Part shown: positions 9,499-17,861 of the stretch, piece by piece
How positions within the stretch are numbered: position 1 is the stretch's first letter
Layout: the number at the start of each line of letters is the position of its first letter
Assembly (NCBI RefSeq): GCF_004362825.1
Contig: NZ_SNXZ01000007.1
Span: 1-64,000, forward strand
Direction of reading: 5' to 3'
Length of the DNA stretch: 64,000 nt
From: Labedaea rhizosphaerae
GTDB taxonomy: Bacteria > Actinomycetota > Actinomycetes > Mycobacteriales > Pseudonocardiaceae
Made by a program: the position numbers and the translations under genes
The notes under the pieces: model-generated
Database searches by the model: none
Seen by the model: the letters and a program-made list of their open reading frames with translations, nothing else
What the model was told of the DNA's origin: nothing

Positions 9499-9812
9499 GT
9501 CTAGTGCCCCGTCACCTTCCGCTGTCTGCTGGAGCTCCAACCTTAGGGGCCGGGCTTCGTGGGCTCCGCGCCGCAGTTCGCCCCTGATGCGTTCGGCACC
9601 GGGATGACGACGGCCTCGAAGGACGGTGCGGTCGCCGCCCACTCCGTCGGGGCTTCCAGCTGGTTCAACCGTTGGCTGAATTTCGCCGGTCCTGCGGCTC
9701 ATGGGCAGGTCAGGGGTCGGGTAGGGGTGGTCGGCACCTGCTCCGACGCCCCACGCTGGTGCTCACGCGAGGTACACGAACCATCACTCATCCGACATGG
9801 GGGACGACTGAC
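9499..9812. other. 314-base divergent intergenic region
   Basis: This spacer separates the HTH-NACHT gene from the sugar isomerase-like gene and should hold both promoters. On the minus strand TAAGGT near 9541-9546 is a possible -10 for the NACHT gene. On the plus strand no convincing -10/-35 pair was found. If the NACHT gene starts further upstream (the frame is open to 9702), part of this spacer would be coding. I saw no repeat, RNA gene or hairpin of note. Confidence 0.4.
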
Positions 9813-10670
9813 ATGAGCTTGTTGCGACCACGCGAACTGACCATCGGCTACCTGCAGTTGACCGGCGCGGCGTGGGACCAGCCGCCCCGCCACCCGCTCG
9901 GCGAGCGGCTCGCCGCGCTCGCCGCGGCCGGGTTCAGCGGCACCGGCATGGACACCGAGGACCTGGAACGCATCCAGACCACGCACGGCGCGGACTGGGT
10001 GCGTGGCCAGTTCGCCGAGCACGGGCTGCGCCTGGTCGAGCTGGAGATGGTGACCGGGTGGGAGACCGCCGACGACCACACGGGTCCGTTGCGTGCCCGT
10101 GAGGACCGCGCGTTCGAGCTGGCCGAGGCGTACGGCGTGCGGAAGGTGAAGGCGTTCGCGCTCGCCGTACCGGGCGTCCGGCTGGCGCCGGTGGAGGTGC
10201 TGGCCAAGCGGTTCGGCGCGCTGTGCGACCGGGCCGCGGGCCACGGCGTGGACATCGCGTTGGAGTGCCTGTCGTTCATGCCGGGCTTCAACCATGCCGG
10301 GGTGGTCGAGGTGTTGCGGCTGGCCGACCGTCCGAACGCGACGGTCCAAGTGGACATGTGGCACGTCTTCCGCGACCCGACGGCGCTTCCCGCGCTCGAC
10401 CAGCTGAGCGGTGCGCAGATCGGCGGCGTCGAACTGTGCGACGGTCCGCTCGCCCCACCACCGGACCTGCTCGCCGAGGCCGTCGACGGCCGGCTCCTGC
10501 CCGGCCACGGCGAGTGGGACGTCCTGGGCCTGCTGCGCCGGCTCGACGCGAAGGGCGTCGACGTGCCGCTGTCGACTGAGGTGCTGTCGACGTCCATGCG
10601 TGCCTTGCCACCCGCAGAGAACGCCGCACGCACGATGGCCGCCCTCCGCGAGTTCCTCGCCGCCGGTTAG
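9813..10670 (+). CDS. sugar phosphate isomerase/epimerase-like TIM barrel protein
   Basis: The 285-residue protein fits the xylose-isomerase-like TIM barrel superfamily: ALAAAGFSGTGMDTEDLE, RLVELEMVTGW, DIALECLSFMPG and TVQVDMWHVFRDP. It keeps the metal-ligand pattern of the family (Glu in ALECL, Asp/His in VDMWH, Glu in STEVLS). Such enzymes isomerise or epimerise sugars, inositols or related polyols; the substrate is unknown. The ATG at 9813 was chosen over the longer open frame because GGGGGACGAC precedes it. It stands alone between two minus-strand genes. Confidence 0.75.
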   Translation: MSLLRPRELTIGYLQLTGAAWDQPPRHPLGERLAALAAAGFSGTGMDTEDLERIQTTHGADWVRGQFAEHGLRLVELEMVTGWETADDHTGPLRAREDRAFELAEAYGVRKVKAFALAVPGVRLAPVEVLAKRFGALCDRAAGHGVDIALECLSFMPGFNHAGVVEVLRLADRPNATVQVDMWHVFRDPTALPALDQLSGAQIGGVELCDGPLAPPPDLLAEAVDGRLLPGHGEWDVLGLLRRLDAKGVDVPLSTEVLSTSMRALPPAENAARTMAALREFLAAG

Positions 10671-10701
10671 CCCCAGGTCGGTGGTTAGCCCAGGTCGCCG
10701 G

Positions 10702-11148
10702 TTAGCTCCGGGTCGCCGCGGCCAGGCGTTCCCGGAACCACGGCGGCATGTGGGCCTCGGCGCGTGGGAAGCGTTCCTGCTCGATGGCGAAGTGCGACAG
10801 GTCCGGGTACGGCTGGAAGTCCGGTTCGTTGCGCCAGTTGTACTGGATGGTGAAGCGGCTCGGCGCCTGCAGCGTGTAGCGCGCGGAGAACCACGTGCCC
10901 TCGTCCTGGCGGTACATGCCGCCACGCAGCCGCTGGAACATCCGCCACACCTCGGTCGGCGGGTCCCACACCCGGTCGCGGCCGTCGGGGCCGCGGACCC
11001 CGACGGCGACGTCGGGGTTTCGGCCGAGGTGCCGGTAGTCGATCACCACCTCGGCCCAGCCGGGCGGCAGCGCACCGATCAGCTCGGTGGTCATGGCGGT
11101 GAGCAGGTCGTTCTGCTGGACCGGGTCCAGCGACGGCCACACAGGCAT
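10702..11148 (-). CDS. YezG/DUF600-type immunity-like protein
   Basis: This 148-residue soluble protein has the pattern of the YezG (DUF600) family: a helical N-terminus, then MYRQDEGTWFSARYTLQAP, a strand pair ending RNEPDF, and a C-terminal Asp-Leu...FPRAE...PPWFRERL. YezG-type proteins are typically immunity proteins that neutralise polymorphic toxins carried by LXG or similar proteins. No toxin gene is adjacent, so this would be an orphan immunity gene or a domesticated homologue. The start is the ATG at 11148. It diverges from the TetR gene across a 134-base promoter region. Confidence 0.6.
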   Translation of the reverse strand: MPVWPSLDPVQQNDLLTAMTTELIGALPPGWAEVVIDYRHLGRNPDVAVGVRGPDGRDRVWDPPTEVWRMFQRLRGGMYRQDEGTWFSARYTLQAPSRFTIQYNWRNEPDFQPYPDLSHFAIEQERFPRAEAHMPPWFRERLAAATRS

Positions 11149-11243
11149 GTCTCGAAATCCCCCAGTGGTTGGTCGTTCGACGGCGAGCCTAACGGGTAGC
11201 TCGCGGGCCGAGAGGAAGGTCACAGACCGATATGGTCGCTTTG

Positions 11244-11260
11244 CCGACCGAATCGGTCGG
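11244..11260. promoter_or_regulatory. TetR operator (perfect 17-base palindrome)
   Basis: CCGACCGAATCGGTCGG is a perfect inverted repeat of two 8-base arms around one central base. It covers the -35 region of the tetR promoter, whose -10 is at 11270, so binding would block transcription of tetR and the exporter. A second weaker GACC...GGTC dyad lies just upstream at 11225-11237. Confidence 0.7.
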
Positions 11261-11269
11261 TCAGACGCG

Positions 11270-11275
11270 TACGGT
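11270..11275 (+). promoter_or_regulatory. -10 element of a leaderless tetR promoter
   Basis: TACGGT ends seven bases before the ATG at 11283 and matches TANNNT. No Shine-Dalgarno sequence precedes the ATG. The operator palindrome sits immediately upstream. Confidence 0.5.
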
Positions 11276-11282
11276 CGAGTGC

Positions 11283-11861
11283 ATGGCCAGTACGTTCCGG
11301 CAGCACGCCGACGAGGACATCGTCGACCGCGCCGCGGAGTTGTTCGCACAGCACGGGTTCGCGCACACCTCGCTGCAGTCGCTGGCCGAGGCGGTCGGGC
11401 TGTCCAAGGCCGGGCTGCTGCACCACTTCCCGAGCAAGGACGCCCTGTACGAGGCGGCTCAGCAGTCGTGCCGCGAACAGGTCTCCCGAGTCCGGACCCG
11501 CGTGGCGGACCTGCCGCTCGGACCCGAGCGCGACCGGCTCGCGCTGGAGTTGCTGCTCGACGTCGCGCTGGATCGCCCGGGGCTGGTCGCGCTCGCGTTC
11601 AGCGCCGTCACCGCGAAGGACGCCCGTGCCGCGTCGCTGGAGGATGACGACCTGCAGGTCTTCGAGACCTTCGGCGTCGACCCGGCCGACATGCGGGCCG
11701 AGCGGCTGATCCGCGTGATCGGTGCGCTCAGCGCGCTGGCCGTGCTCAGCCTCGCCGCGCACCACCTCGGTGAAAAGGCCGTGTGGCGCAGGCAGATCCT
11801 CGCCACCTGCGTCGACGCGCTGGGCCACCGCGCGTCCACCCCCGACCGGATGGAGCTCTGA
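11283..11861 (+). CDS. TetR-family repressor of the adjacent MMPL exporter
   Basis: The 192-residue protein has an N-terminal TetR helix-turn-helix (residues about 10-56: DRAAELFAQHGFAHTSLQSLAEAVGLSKAGLLHHFPSKDAL, quoted here only as its core SLAEAVGLSKAGLLHHF) and a helical ligand-binding domain. The start was set at the ATG at 11283 because a TANNNT box lies seven bases before it; a GTG-started extension of 17 codons would run through the operator. The palindrome upstream is typical of autorepression. The stop overlaps the probable start region of the MMPL gene, so repressor and exporter form one coupled unit. Confidence 0.85.
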   Translation: MASTFRQHADEDIVDRAAELFAQHGFAHTSLQSLAEAVGLSKAGLLHHFPSKDALYEAAQQSCREQVSRVRTRVADLPLGPERDRLALELLLDVALDRPGLVALAFSAVTAKDARAASLEDDDLQVFETFGVDPADMRAERLIRVIGALSALAVLSLAAHHLGEKAVWRRQILATCVDALGHRASTPDRMEL

Positions 11862-11866
11862 TCCCG

Positions 11867-14038
11867 TTGGCCCGCTTGCTTTCCCGTCTCGGCTTCGGCG
11901 CGCACCGCCACCGCGGTGCCGTCCTCCTGCTCTGGCTCGTCGTGCTGGCCGGTACCGGCATCGGCGCGGTGACGCTGTCGGGGCAGACCTCCGACAGCTT
12001 CTCGATCCCCGGCCAGGAGTCCACGACCGCGCTCCAGCAGATCAAGAAGGACTTCGGGGCTGGCGGCGGCGCCAGCGCGCAGGTCGTCGTCCAGGCACCA
12101 CCGGGGTCGAACCTGCCCAAGAACGCCGGCGCGGTCAACGCATTGGTCGAGGAACTGTCGTCCGTGCCGGGCGTGGTGGGCGCGAAGAACCCGCTCGACC
12201 CGAAGACGCCGGGCGCGCTCAACCCGCAGAAGACCACCGGCTACAGCACGGTGAGCTTCACCGTGCCCACCGGCGGGGTCACCGACGACCAGCGCGCCGC
12301 GATCATGACCGCGCTCGACCACGCGCGGGCCGCGGGCCTGACCGCCGAGGTGACCGGCGACGCGATCCAGGCGCCACCGGCGGTCGGCGGCGTGACCGAG
12401 GGGATCGGCGTGGTGGTCGCCCTGCTGATCCTCGCGCTGACCTACGGCTCGCTGGTGATGGCCGGGATGAACCTGCTGAGCGCGGCCGTCGGCGTCGGCA
12501 TCGGCGCGCTCGGCGTGACGATCGCGACCGGCTTCCTCGACCTGCAGTCCACCACCCCGATCCTGGCCACGATGCTCGGCCTCGCGGTCGGCATCGACTA
12601 CGCGTTGTTCATCATCAACCGCTACCGCCACGAGTTGCGCCAGGGCGCGGACGTCGGCACCGCGATCGCGACCGCCGTGGGCACCGCCGGGTCGGCCGTG
12701 CTGACCGCGGGCGTGACGGTGTTCATCGCGCTGATGGGCCTGGTCGTGGTCGGCATCCCGTTCCTGACCCAGATGGGCGTCGCGGCCGCGGCCACCATCC
12801 TGGTCGCGGTGCTCGTCGCGCTCACCCTCGTGCCGGCCGTGTTGAGCTTCCTCGGCCGTCGCGTGCTGCCGCGCAAGCAGCGCGCGACCGAAGGGCCGGT
12901 GGCCGTGCGCGACCGCGGGTTTCACCGCGGCTGGGCGACGGCGGTGACCAAGCGGCGTGGGTTCGCCCTGCTCCTGGCCGTGGTCGCGCTCGGCGTGCTC
13001 GCCATCCCGGTGACCTCGATGCAGACCACGCTCGTGCAGACCCCGGCCGCGGACACCACGCAGGCCAAGGCGAAGCACCTGCTCCAGACGTCGTTCGGCC
13101 CGGGCTTCACCGGCCCGTTGATCGTCTTGTTCGAGGGTGACACGGCCGTGCCCATCGCGAACCAGGTGATGGGTGCGCTCTACGGGACCGGTGCGGTCGC
13201 CGACATCGCGGCGGTCGCCCCGCCGTCACGCAACCACGACGCGACCGCGGCGACGCTGACCGTGATCCCCAAGTCCGGTCCGGACACCGCCGCCACCGAA
13301 CAGCTCGTCACCGACTTGCGGTCCTATTTGGACACCCACGCGACCGGCGTCACCACCTACGTCACCGGGGCGACGGCGGTCAGCGTCGACGTGGCCACCT
13401 CGCTGGACGAGGCGTTGCCCCTCTACCTGGTGCTCGTGGTCGGGCTCGCGCTCGTGTTGCTGGTGCTGGTGTTCCGCTCGCTGCTCGTCCCGCTGGTCGG
13501 GGTGCTCGGCTTCCTGCTGACGATCGGCGCCGCGCTCGGCGTGACCGTCGCGGTCTTCCAGTGGGGCTGGCTCGCGGACGCGGTCAACCTCGACACCACC
13601 GGCCCGTTGCTCAGCCTGACCCCGATCCTGATGATCGGCATCCTGTTCGGCCTGGCCATGGACTACCAGATCTTCCTGGTCTCGCGCATGCACGAGGCGC
13701 ACCACCGCGGCGCCGAACCGCAGACCGCGATCACGACCGGCTTCCGCCAGGCGGCACCGGTGGTCGTGGCGGCCGCACTGATCATGTTCTCGGTGTTCGC
13801 GGGCTTCGTGCCGACAGGGGAGGGCCCGATCAAGTCGATCGCGTTCGCCCTGGCCATCGGCATCCTGTTCGACGCGTTCGTGGTGCGCATGGTGCTGGTC
13901 CCGGCCGCGCTCGCGTTGCTGGGCGAGCGCGCGTGGTGGCTGCCGAAGTGGCTGCGCTGGCTGCCCGCCCTCGACGTCGAAGGCACCGCGGTCGACCGCC
14001 CCGGCACACGCGAACCGGTCGACGCTCAGGTCAGGTAG
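11867..14038 (+). CDS. MMPL/RND-superfamily membrane exporter
   Basis: From the TTG at 11867 the product is 723 residues with the duplicated MMPL layout: a first helix (GAVLLLWLVVLAGTGIGAV), an extracytoplasmic domain, a helical block, then a second copy of both. Paired motifs of the family are visible (GLAVGIDYALFIINRYRHEL and GLAMDYQIFLVSRMHEAH), where the Asp-Tyr pair is expected in proton relay. Such proteins export lipids or drugs using the proton gradient. The exact start is unclear: CTG 11858 or TTG 11867, with GGAG at 11852 as ribosome binding site. Control by the upstream TetR is strongly suggested. Confidence 0.85.
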   Translation: MARLLSRLGFGAHRHRGAVLLLWLVVLAGTGIGAVTLSGQTSDSFSIPGQESTTALQQIKKDFGAGGGASAQVVVQAPPGSNLPKNAGAVNALVEELSSVPGVVGAKNPLDPKTPGALNPQKTTGYSTVSFTVPTGGVTDDQRAAIMTALDHARAAGLTAEVTGDAIQAPPAVGGVTEGIGVVVALLILALTYGSLVMAGMNLLSAAVGVGIGALGVTIATGFLDLQSTTPILATMLGLAVGIDYALFIINRYRHELRQGADVGTAIATAVGTAGSAVLTAGVTVFIALMGLVVVGIPFLTQMGVAAAATILVAVLVALTLVPAVLSFLGRRVLPRKQRATEGPVAVRDRGFHRGWATAVTKRRGFALLLAVVALGVLAIPVTSMQTTLVQTPAADTTQAKAKHLLQTSFGPGFTGPLIVLFEGDTAVPIANQVMGALYGTGAVADIAAVAPPSRNHDATAATLTVIPKSGPDTAATEQLVTDLRSYLDTHATGVTTYVTGATAVSVDVATSLDEALPLYLVLVVGLALVLLVLVFRSLLVPLVGVLGFLLTIGAALGVTVAVFQWGWLADAVNLDTTGPLLSLTPILMIGILFGLAMDYQIFLVSRMHEAHHRGAEPQTAITTGFRQAAPVVVAAALIMFSVFAGFVPTGEGPIKSIAFALAIGILFDAFVVRMVLVPAALALLGERAWWLPKWLRWLPALDVEGTAVDRPGTREPVDAQVR

Positions 14039-14069
14039 CTGGTGGCGATCGTCGTCGGCGCGGTGAGCG

Positions 14070-14345
14070 CTACGGCTGGTTGACCGACGCCAAACCCGCC
14101 GGCGCGGAAGCGATCGCAGCCGTGATGGCCTCGGCCAGCGCGCGGGCGGCCTCCTCGGTGAGCTCGACCGCGACGCGTGCGGCCGGGCCCGCGGCGGGGT
14201 TGGTGAAGTCGATGTTGACGGTGTGCGTGTACGGCGCGTGCACCGCGTGGTCGACGTACACCTGAGCGTTGGTCAGCGAGAACCAGCCGGTCGGGCCCTT
14301 GCCGCTGCCGTCGATGGCGATCTTCTCGGTCAGGTACGTGCACAT
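14070..14345 (-). CDS. DUF6295-like small protein
   Basis: This 91-residue soluble protein starts MCTYLTEKIAIDGSGKGPTG, the conserved opening of the DUF6295 family, and ends in an Ala-rich helix. Its function is unknown. It starts 10 bases after the dienelactone hydrolase stop, and the two genes appear to be one operon; I recall the same pairing in other actinobacteria. A role as an accessory to the hydrolase is inference only. Confidence 0.65.
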   Translation of the reverse strand: MCTYLTEKIAIDGSGKGPTGWFSLTNAQVYVDHAVHAPYTHTVNIDFTNPAAGPAARVAVELTEEAARALAEAITAAIASAPAGLASVNQP

Positions 14346-14355
14346 GGTGATCGCC

Positions 14356-15096
14356 TCAGTTCAGGGTGCGGCCGAAGAAGTCGAAGATCTTCTGCCAGCC
14401 GTCGACGGCGGCGGCCGGGCGGTACGCGGGCCGGTCCACGGAGAAGAACGCGTGACCCGCGCCTTCGTAGGAGTGGAACTCGTGCGCCTTGCCCAGCCGG
14501 GTCAGTTCCTCGTCGAGGATCTTGACCTGGGCCGGGCTGGGGTACTGGTCGTCGGCGCCGAACAGGCCGAGTAGCGGGCAGGACAGCTGCGGGGCCAGGT
14601 GCAGGATCGCCCGCATCGCCTTCGGCATGCCCTCCGGGGCGTCGTCGACGACGAAGGCGCCGTAGCAGTCGACGGCGGCGTCGAGTGGCAGCGAGCAGGC
14701 GGCGAGGAACGCGTGCCGGCCACCGGAGCAGTGCCCGATCACGCCGATCTTGCCGTTGGCGCCGTCCAACCCGTTGAGGTACGCGGCGGCACCCTCGACG
14801 TCGCCGACCAGCCGCTCGTCGGGGACCCCGCCCTGCGAGCGCACGAACGCCGACGCGTCGTCCGGGCTCGCGCCCGGGGCCTCGCGGGCGTACAGGTTCG
14901 GGCAGAGCGCGGCGTAGCCGTTGACCGCGAAGGTGCGGACCATCTCCTTGGTCGCGGCGTCGTAGCCGGGCATGTGGTGGATCATCACCACGCCACCACG
15001 TGGGGTGTCCGCCAGCGGCCGGGCCAGGTAGGCCTCGATCTCGTCCCCGCCGTGTCCGGTCATCGTGACGGTCTCGGCCCTGATCGCGTCGTTCAC
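14356..15096 (-). CDS. dienelactone hydrolase family alpha/beta hydrolase
   Basis: The 246-residue enzyme has the dienelactone hydrolase pattern: MIHHMPGYDAATKEMVRTFA near the N-terminus, the nucleophile region IGVIGHCSGGRHAF (Cys in G-H-C-S-G-G), DAAVDCYG, an Asp in GADDQYPSP and a His in YEGAGHAFF. Those residues supply a Cys-Asp-His triad. Family members open lactone rings in aromatic catabolism, but many act on other esters. The start is GTG at 15096 with GGCGGAG upstream. A 13-base palindrome lies 20 bases upstream of the start. Confidence 0.85.
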   Translation of the reverse strand: MNDAIRAETVTMTGHGGDEIEAYLARPLADTPRGGVVMIHHMPGYDAATKEMVRTFAVNGYAALCPNLYAREAPGASPDDASAFVRSQGGVPDERLVGDVEGAAAYLNGLDGANGKIGVIGHCSGGRHAFLAACSLPLDAAVDCYGAFVVDDAPEGMPKAMRAILHLAPQLSCPLLGLFGADDQYPSPAQVKILDEELTRLGKAHEFHSYEGAGHAFFSVDRPAYRPAAAVDGWQKIFDFFGRTLN

Positions 15097-15115
15097 GCGG
15101 CTCCGCCTCTCACTC

Positions 15116-15128
15116 TGGGGTCACCCCA
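15116..15128. promoter_or_regulatory. 13-base palindrome, candidate operator
   Basis: TGGGGTCACCCCA is a perfect inverted repeat around a central C, 20 bases upstream of the dienelactone hydrolase start. Its position fits a repressor site or a small 5' UTR hairpin. No cognate regulator is adjacent. Confidence 0.35.
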
Positions 15129-15163
15129 CCTTATGAGCTCCCCTTAACGGCGGCGCCGGCGGA

Positions 15164-15313
15164 TCACGCCTGCGTGCTGGACTCCTCCCCGGGCACCCCG
15201 ACGTCGAACGTCGGCGCGGGCATGGTCGACCAGTTCTCCTCCGACAGGATGTCCGGGTGGTCCCGGAGCAGCGCTTCGAACACTGGTTCCTTGGTGATGC
15301 TGTCCTCTGGCAA
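15164..15313 (-). CDS. 49-residue hypothetical protein
   Basis: A short frame begins with TTG at 15313, preceded by AGGAGGGT at eight-base spacing, one of the strongest ribosome binding sites in the window. The product (PEDSITKEPVFEALLRDHPD and so on) is acidic, with no membrane segment and no known motif. It lies 64 bases downstream of the antiporter gene on the same strand and may be co-transcribed with it. The strong ribosome binding site and coding bias support a real gene. Confidence 0.5.
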   Translation of the reverse strand: MPEDSITKEPVFEALLRDHPDILSEENWSTMPAPTFDVGVPGEESSTQA

Positions 15314-15377
15314 CGGCCTACCCTCCTGCACCCGCGATGGATCGGGGCAGGGTTCCCCGCGTCGGCGGCCGCCAAAC

Positions 15378-16946
15378 TCAATCGCGGTCGAGCATCGAAT
15401 CCTCGTGATCGAGTTCGCGTTGCTCCTTGGTGAAGACCTCGTCGTCCAGCTCGCCGTCGTCGCGCATCCGGACCAGGTGCTCGAGTTCGGCACGCAGCAC
15501 GTCGCGGCGCAGCCGCCGGTACACCTCGGCGTCGGCTTCCCCGTCGGCACCGGAGGCCCGCGAGGCGAGCATGCGGCGCCGATCCGCGCGCTCGCGCAGC
15601 CGGTCGACCACGGCCTCGGGCGGGTGCTGCTCGGCGACGAGTTCGTCCAACCGGGCCAGGCCCGCGTCGGCCGAGGCGTTGTGGGCGGCGACTTCCTGGT
15701 CGGCGTGCTCGGCGGCGCGGTCATCGGGGTGGATGCTGTGCGGACCCCACCGCCGCACCACCGCGGGCAGCGTGAGGCCCTGCAGGAGCAGCGTCGACAC
15801 GATCACGACGGCGGTGACGAACAGGATCAGGTCCCGGTGCGGGAACTCGCCGCCGCCCGCGCCGCGCGGGATCGCGAACGCCGCGCCGACCGAGACGACG
15901 CCGCGCAGGCCCGCCCAGCCGACGATCGCGACCTCCTGCCACGGCACCGGCTGCTGCCTGCCCCGGTTCAACCACCGCGGGACGTAGATGTCCGGGAACA
16001 CCCAGAGCAGCCGCGTGGCGATCACCACGGCCACGACCACGGCACACGCGATCGCGACCAGGCCGGGTGATTCGCCGCGCAGCCCGGTGATCAGGTCGGA
16101 CGCCTGGAGTCCGATGAGGACGAACACCGCACCGGCCAGCAGGTACTCGATCACCTCCCACGTGGCCTGGGCCACGAGCCGGGACCGCGCGCTCATCACC
16201 GACGGCTGGCGGTGCCCGAGGTACAGGCCGGTGACCACCACGGACACGATGCCCGACCCGTGGACCGCTTCGGCGGGGAGGTAGGCGAGGAAGGGCGCGA
16301 GCAGCGACAGGGCCGCGTCCGCCACCGGGTGGTCGACCCGGCGCCGGATCCACGCGAGGACGAAGGCCACGACGGCGCCGACGACCAAGCCGCCCGCGGT
16401 CGCGAGCAGGAACCGCCCGCTCGCGTACCAGGGGCTCACCGAACCGCCGACCACGGCGGCGATCGCGATCTGAAACGCGGTCAGCGCGGCCGCGTCGTTG
16501 AACAGGCTTTCGCCCTCCAGCATCGTGATCGCCCGCCGGGGCATCCCGGCCTGCCGTCCGATCGCGACGGCGGCGACGGCGTCCTGCGGCGCGACCACCG
16601 CGCCCAGGACCATGCCGGCGGCCAGTGACAGGTCCGGGATCACGGCGTGCGCGGCGAAGCCGACCGCCGCGGTGGTGAACAGCGTCAGCCCGATCGACAG
16701 CGTGCCGATCGAGCGCAGGTTCTCCCGGAACGAGGGCACCGACGTGGTGAACGCCGCCCCGTAGAGCAGGACGGGGAGCACCACCATCAACACGAGGTCC
16801 GGCTCGACGGCGAACGAGGGGATGCCGGGCACGAAGGAGAAGCCCACGCCGACCATCAGCAAGGCGATCGGTTCCTGGAAACCGATGCGCCTCGACACCT
16901 CGCGCACGAGGACGACGACCGCGAAAAGTCCGACTACCGCAAGCAC
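15378..16946 (-). CDS. CPA1-family Na+/H+ antiporter
   Basis: The 522-residue protein has about 12 membrane helices over residues 1-405. The CPA1 core motifs are clear: GAVVAPQDAVAAVAIGRQ in place of the ion-binding Asp segment, EGESLFNDAAAL, and GWAGLRGVVSVGAAFAIP. A charged cytoplasmic tail of about 110 residues follows. Such antiporters exchange Na+ or K+ for H+ in pH and salt homeostasis. The start is GTG at 16946. It lies 18 bases downstream of the metallo-hydrolase gene on the same strand, so the two may share a transcript. Confidence 0.88.
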   Translation of the reverse strand: MLAVVGLFAVVVLVREVSRRIGFQEPIALLMVGVGFSFVPGIPSFAVEPDLVLMVVLPVLLYGAAFTTSVPSFRENLRSIGTLSIGLTLFTTAAVGFAAHAVIPDLSLAAGMVLGAVVAPQDAVAAVAIGRQAGMPRRAITMLEGESLFNDAAALTAFQIAIAAVVGGSVSPWYASGRFLLATAGGLVVGAVVAFVLAWIRRRVDHPVADAALSLLAPFLAYLPAEAVHGSGIVSVVVTGLYLGHRQPSVMSARSRLVAQATWEVIEYLLAGAVFVLIGLQASDLITGLRGESPGLVAIACAVVVAVVIATRLLWVFPDIYVPRWLNRGRQQPVPWQEVAIVGWAGLRGVVSVGAAFAIPRGAGGGEFPHRDLILFVTAVVIVSTLLLQGLTLPAVVRRWGPHSIHPDDRAAEHADQEVAAHNASADAGLARLDELVAEQHPPEAVVDRLRERADRRRMLASRASGADGEADAEVYRRLRRDVLRAELEHLVRMRDDGELDDEVFTKEQRELDHEDSMLDRD

Positions 16947-16964
16947 TGTGCGCCTCCGCCCTGG

Positions 16965-17771
16965 TCACTCGAGCGCGACGGTCTCACCTCGTTGCAGCAC
17001 CCGCAGGGTGGTCGGCAGGCCACGCGCGCGGAATTCGGCGAGGAAGTTCGACAGCGGGGACGTGAAGAGCCCGTAGTCGTCGTAGTGGACCGGCAGGACC
17101 GTGCGCGGCTCGAGCAGTTCGACCAGGTCGGTGCCCTGCTTGTGATCCATGGTGACCAGCGCGCCGAGCACCCTGGTGCCGCCCAGGTGGACCACAGCGT
17201 GGTCGAGCGACGGGAACCGCTCGTGGATGGCGGCCAGGCCGGGGAACAGGACCGTGTCCCCGCTGAGGTAGATGCGCAGCACGCCCGTCTGCCCGGCCGC
17301 CTGGTATTCCAGGACCGATCCCATGACCGGCGGCAGGATCGCGCGCAGCGGGCCGCGGGCGTGGCGGGCGGGCACGGCGATGACGCCCAGCCGGGCGCCG
17401 TTCTCGACGAAGTTCTGCCTCGACCACACCGGAAGCGGTTGGGGCGCTTGGAACCCACGCTTGCGCAGCCGTTTCGCCGCGTGGCCGGTGGTGATGATCG
17501 GGACGTCCTTGGGCAGCTCACGGCTCGCGATGCGGTCGAAGTGGTCGCCGTGCAGGTGCGAGAGCACCACCGCGGTCAACGGCGGCAGCTCGGCCGGCTG
17601 GATCGCCGGTTCGGTGCGCCGCTTGCTGATCAACCCCTGGCCGAGGTACGACCACTGGCCCAGGTGCAGGAAGTTGGGGTCGGTGAGCAGGGTGAAGGGG
17701 CCGAGCTTGATCAGCGTGGTGGCCGTCCCGATGAACGACAGCGAGTTCCCGGCGACGGTGTCGAGTGCCAT
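16965..17771 (-). CDS. MBL-fold metallo-hydrolase (UlaG-like)
   Basis: The 268-residue protein carries the metallo-beta-lactamase metal motif HLHGDHFD near residue 72, a conserved Gly-Asp (YLSGDTVLFPG) and a C-terminal VLPVHYDDY His. The opening SLSFIGTATTLIKLGPFTLLTDP is the pattern of UlaG-like/COG2220 hydrolases. These act on lactones, phosphodiesters or N-acyl lipids; the substrate here is not determined. The ATG at 17771 is used. It may be co-transcribed with the antiporter immediately downstream. Confidence 0.8.
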   Translation of the reverse strand: MALDTVAGNSLSFIGTATTLIKLGPFTLLTDPNFLHLGQWSYLGQGLISKRRTEPAIQPAELPPLTAVVLSHLHGDHFDRIASRELPKDVPIITTGHAAKRLRKRGFQAPQPLPVWSRQNFVENGARLGVIAVPARHARGPLRAILPPVMGSVLEYQAAGQTGVLRIYLSGDTVLFPGLAAIHERFPSLDHAVVHLGGTRVLGALVTMDHKQGTDLVELLEPRTVLPVHYDDYGLFTSPLSNFLAEFRARGLPTTLRVLQRGETVALE

Positions 17772-17861
17772 GCCCGGCCGTGTACCCGCCGCGCCACGGC
17801 GACATGCACGTCGGCTCCCGTCGCGCTCCTCGCCCTGCTCTCCTTGATTTCCGGCGTGTGC

